7,180 nucleotides of DNA from Spirochaetaceae bacterium (GTDB taxonomy: Bacteria > Spirochaetota > Spirochaetia > DSM-27196 > SKKC01), in the NCBI GenBank assembly GCA_003554375.1, contig PWGF01000431.1:1-7180 (forward strand), written 5' to 3'. The notes under the pieces were generated by a model. The model was given only the letters and a program-made list of their open reading frames with translations. It was not told where the DNA came from and searched no databases. Shown one piece after another: positions 5,235-7,180 of the stretch (within the stretch, counting starts at the first letter, position 1; each line of letters begins with the position of its first letter). The translations under genes and the position numbers were made by a program.

Positions 5235-6245
5235 ATGCGCAGTCCACTTATTCGAGAGTGCTCATGGGGACTCAAGCTTGTTGCGATCGCAGTGATCGCG
5301 ATGACGGCGTTCTTGGGGTGTGAAGGCCTCGTCGACGGCGATCTGGACGACGAAGGGGACGAGACCGAGGACGATGAGGTCGACGAGGACGGATTGCACG
5401 TCGAAGATCCAATAGCCGGGGAAGAGGCAGCGATCTTCCTTCCGGGGAGCGCGGTGCTCGACCGAGATTCGGAGTTCGTCGGCCGTCTCTACGAGATGGA
5501 TGGCGCACGGATCGCTTTTCCGGGTGACACCTTTGTGGAAGACGAGGAGCTTCGGCCCCAAGCTCATCACCTCGGCCACACCAGTTACGAGCTCGCCGAC
5601 GCCGAAGTGTATTTGCCCGAGGAGGAGTATTCTGAGCTTTCGGAGGGGTTCCAGAATGAAATCGACGGTAAGTACAGAACGCACGCGGACGACATGTTTC
5701 CCGGCGACACGTTGGTCTCGGATGACATGATCCAGATCTCCGGCGAGCGGATACACAGTATGTGGGACCACGAAGGCTACGAGGAGATCGAAGGCGACAT
5801 GGTGGCTGCAATGGAAGAGGGCGACGTCCTCGCCACCGCAGACGTGTTCAACGCGGACGCCGAAGAGGGGCATCCCGACTACGACACCGTAGCCGACGGC
5901 GCCCTATATATTCCCGGCGACACGTGGTTCCCCGGCGACCATATGATCCCGGGCGACACCTTCTTCCCCGGTGACGCCTTCATCCCGGGCGACACCTTCG
6001 TCGGTCGACTGGACGAGCGGTTCCCAGGCGACACGTGGTTTCCCGGAGACCACTTGGTCTCAGTTGGAGACGACGAGTTTCCGGGCGGCGACTTCTTCAG
6101 AGAGGACGCCGGGCTCCTCATCGGGGAGCACGACGACGTGCATGAAGGGGCTAGCGACGATATGCATGAAATGGGCCGCGATCTGATGGAGCTCCTTGGG
6201 GACGGGGGAGGCATCTTTGTCGGCCGTCTTGTGGGCCGGCTCTAG
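5235..6245 (+). CDS. Acidic predicted lipoprotein with xPGDxx hexapeptide repeats
   Basis: A 336-residue protein of no family I recognise. The N-terminus has basic residues (Arg2, Arg7, Lys14), a hydrophobic run at 15-27 and FLGC with Cys29, a slightly atypical lipobox, so a membrane-anchored exported lipoprotein is likely. Residues 33-58 are a dense Asp/Glu linker. By count the protein has 87 Asp/Glu and only 16 Lys/Arg. The core is a six-residue repeat [FI]PGDx[hydrophobic]: five perfect tandem copies at 226-255, two more at 263-274, and dispersed copies at 95, 155 and, degenerate, 282 (FPGGDF) and 69 (LPGSAV). FVGRL recurs at 81-85, 255-259 and 328-332, and the chain ends in a further VGRL. 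Residues 299-313 are rich in Asp, His and Met. The six-residue period could form a beta-helix or turn-rich rod, and the aspartates could bind calcium; both are inference. Start is set by a doubled Shine-Dalgarno. It is divergent from the radical SAM gene. Confidence 0.88.
   Translation: MRSPLIRECSWGLKLVAIAVIAMTAFLGCEGLVDGDLDDEGDETEDDEVDEDGLHVEDPIAGEEAAIFLPGSAVLDRDSEFVGRLYEMDGARIAFPGDTFVEDEELRPQAHHLGHTSYELADAEVYLPEEEYSELSEGFQNEIDGKYRTHADDMFPGDTLVSDDMIQISGERIHSMWDHEGYEEIEGDMVAAMEEGDVLATADVFNADAEEGHPDYDTVADGALYIPGDTWFPGDHMIPGDTFFPGDAFIPGDTFVGRLDERFPGDTWFPGDHLVSVGDDEFPGGDFFREDAGLLIGEHDDVHEGASDDMHEMGRDLMELLGDGGGIFVGRLVGRL
5910..6056 (+). repeat. Coding repeat array: tandem 18-bp units encoding xPGDxx
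   Basis: Bases 5910-5999 encode five contiguous hexapeptides (IPGDTW, FPGDHM, IPGDTF, FPGDAF, IPGDTF). After a seven-residue break (VGRLDER), 6021-6056 encode two more (FPGDTW, FPGDHL). The units are 18 bp each. They differ at many third positions (glycine is GGC, GGT or GGA; proline CCC, CCG or CCA) while the Pro-Gly-Asp core is constant, which points to selection on the protein and not to recent DNA slippage. IPGDTWFPGDHM at 226-237 and FPGDTWFPGDHL at 263-274 form a higher-order 12-residue repeat. Confidence 0.9.
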
Positions 6246-6534
6246 GAGCAGGAGCTATGGTCCACGGTGGCATGACTTGAGAGGTCTCCGGGGCGACCGT
6301 CTGCCGATGGGGCGGGCGGTCGACCCCTGCTTTTCATTGCAGCGGGGCTACTCCTTCTCGTACCCCACGTCGCTCCTACTCGTTTCAGCTTGGGTGTCCC
6401 GCGGTTGGCAACGGGAGGGCGTTCCGGTTTCGTTGTCCGTTTTCCCCGCTACCGCTTCTCGCGAATTGCCCTCCAATTGGCTCGATCCGGCTCAGACCCT
6501 GTGTATGTGATTCCGTCTGCCCGGACTCCCGGCG
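6246..6534. other. Convergent spacer between lipoprotein and PLP enzyme genes
   Basis: A 289-bp gap between the ends of two convergent genes. It contains several weak inverted repeats, the best at 6324-6347, and TCCCG/CGGGA arms around 6397-6416. I see no gene: the frame at 6196-6510 starts inside the lipoprotein gene and has no recognisable protein character. No classic stem plus T-run terminator is visible on either strand, so any termination here may be factor-dependent. Confidence 0.55.
6324..6347. terminator. Weak candidate hairpin downstream of lipoprotein gene
   Basis: CCCCTGC, an eight-base loop (TTTTCATT), then GCAGCGGGG can pair as a seven-base stem with a two-base bulge. It lies about 80 bp after the lipoprotein stop, in a convergent spacer. 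There is no T-run after the stem on the plus strand (CTACTCC follows), so it is at best an imperfect terminator. Confidence 0.2.
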
Positions 6535-7180
6535 TTACCGCTGTGCTGCCGGCAAATCAGGGGTTTCGATCCGGTTACGCCCAGTGATGGGCCACACGCC
6601 GGTCAGGTTGCCGTTGGGACCGGCCACGTAGGCGAACGCGTGTCGGTCGACCGTCGGGCAGATGTGGCGCGGGAGAATGTAGACGACACTTCCTCGGCGT
6701 GGCACCGCAGGAGCGCCTGCTCCTGCCGTAGCGGATGCGCGGAAGACCCAGTGCTCCTCGCTCTGGGCGAGCGGCTCGGCTCCTGGAACGTTGAGAATGA
6801 CTCCTCGCGGGCCCGGCGGGTCGGTGGCGATCGCTTTGGCTCCCACGTCCACGGTGAAGGTCTCCGTGCTCGGCACGCTCACCACCCGGCCCAAAATCAA
6901 GGCGGCCGGATGGAAGCCTAGGTCAGGGTAGGCTTCCTGGTACTGGTGGTCGTGGAGAAAACACGTTCCGGGGGACAGCGCGAAATCCGATCCGGCAGCG
7001 TAGCATGGGAAGGTGGGTGTCCCGCCTGCTACTACTCTTGGTACCGGTAGCCCGGCCTTCTGGAGGTGGCGTCGCAGCCGTTCGATCTCCCGGATAATCG
7101 GCTGGACGAGTTGCCTGCGAAGGAGCGGATCTGACTCATGGATATGTCCGTCGTATACGTGAAGCCCTGCGGGCCGGAGA
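6535..7180 (-). CDS. D-threonine aldolase/D-serine dehydratase-like PLP enzyme, C-terminal part (runs off right edge)
   Basis: The last 214 residues of an alanine-racemase-fold, fold-type III PLP enzyme of the D-threonine aldolase/D-serine dehydratase family. The N-terminal barrel with the PLP lysine lies beyond base 7180. Visible marks: GLHVYDGHIH at the left of the fragment, then GGTPTFPCYA, SPGTCFLHDHQY, PDLGFHPAALILGRVVSVP, DVGAKAIATDPPGPRG, SEEHW, and VVYILPRHICPT followed by HAFAYVAGPNG. The HxC pair in HICP (bases 6658-6666) corresponds to the metal ligands of this family (His and Cys in D-serine dehydratases, His and Asp in some D-threonine aldolases), so a divalent-metal site is probably intact; Cys at this position leans slightly to the dehydratase side. 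The enzyme would cleave or deaminate a D-hydroxyamino acid in the cytosol. Stop is TAA at 6535-6537. It is convergent with the lipoprotein gene. Family is confident, the exact substrate is not. Confidence 0.93.
   Translation of the reverse strand, partial: LRPAGLHVYDGHIHESDPLLRRQLVQPIIREIERLRRHLQKAGLPVPRVVAGGTPTFPCYAAGSDFALSPGTCFLHDHQYQEAYPDLGFHPAALILGRVVSVPSTETFTVDVGAKAIATDPPGPRGVILNVPGAEPLAQSEEHWVFRASATAGAGAPAVPRRGSVVYILPRHICPTVDRHAFAYVAGPNGNLTGVWPITGRNRIETPDLPAAQR

Noticed and set aside
5262..5873. 203-codon minus-strand frame antisense to the lipoprotein
   Set aside because: It is the complement of an acidic repeat-containing gene with its own promoter and ribosome binding site; the frame is a by-product of the GAC/GAG-rich codons.
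5910..6056. CRISPR-like or DNA-level tandem repeat array in the lipoprotein gene
   Set aside because: The 18-bp periodicity is in frame, diverges mainly at third codon positions and encodes a constant peptide core; there are no spacers.
6196..6510. 104-codon plus-strand frame running from the lipoprotein end into the convergent spacer
   Set aside because: It begins inside the lipoprotein gene in another frame, with no ribosome binding site and no protein-like composition.

Overview
The window is a GC-rich bacterial chromosome segment carrying seven genes. Six lie on the minus strand and one, near the right, on the plus strand. The elongation factor G fragment at the left edge has a G domain that reads to me like the spirochaete/planctomycete/mitochondrial-type EF-G lineage (for example the stretches GEVDRGDAVMDWMEQEQDRG and AVFDAVGGVEPQSETVW). 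A GC-rich spirochaete or similar free-living bacterium is therefore my best guess. This rests on recall of family sequences and not on a search.

Layout, left to right. 1-833 (minus): N-terminal part of EF-G (fusA), running off the left edge. 834-1032: spacer with a heptanucleotide tandem repeat. 1033-1413 (minus): small cyclophilin-like fold protein of the TM1367/DUF369 type, with a near-perfect Shine-Dalgarno. 1414-1533: spacer with a 16-bp tandem duplication that carries two GACCGGTC palindromes. 1534-2022 (minus): dual-specificity/tyrosine phosphatase-like protein with a complete HCx5R P-loop. 2156-3697 (minus): FAD-dependent phytoene desaturase/CrtISO-like oxidoreductase with a GTG start. 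3698-3912: spacer with several short direct and inverted repeats. 3913-4908 (minus): AmmeMemoRadiSam-type radical SAM enzyme. 4909-5234: AT-rich divergent control region. 5235-6245 (plus): very acidic predicted lipoprotein built around a six-residue xPGDxx repeat. 6246-6534: convergent spacer. 6535-7180 (minus): C-terminal part of a D-threonine aldolase/D-serine dehydratase-like PLP enzyme, running off the right edge.

How the genes relate. The five minus-strand genes from 4908 to the left edge are co-oriented, but gaps of about 120-215 bp separate them, so they are probably not one tightly coupled operon. I see no shared pathway. They look like housekeeping or general-metabolism genes: translation, a small-fold protein of unknown role, a phosphatase, a redox enzyme of unknown substrate, and a radical SAM enzyme.

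The standout is the plus-strand lipoprotein. It has its own AT-rich promoter region, a duplicated Shine-Dalgarno, a lipobox-like signal peptide, 87 acidic against 16 basic residues, five perfectly tandem xPGDxx hexapeptides plus five dispersed copies, and a second recurring motif, FVGRL, which also ends the protein. I do not recognise a described family for it, and it is the best candidate for something undescribed here.
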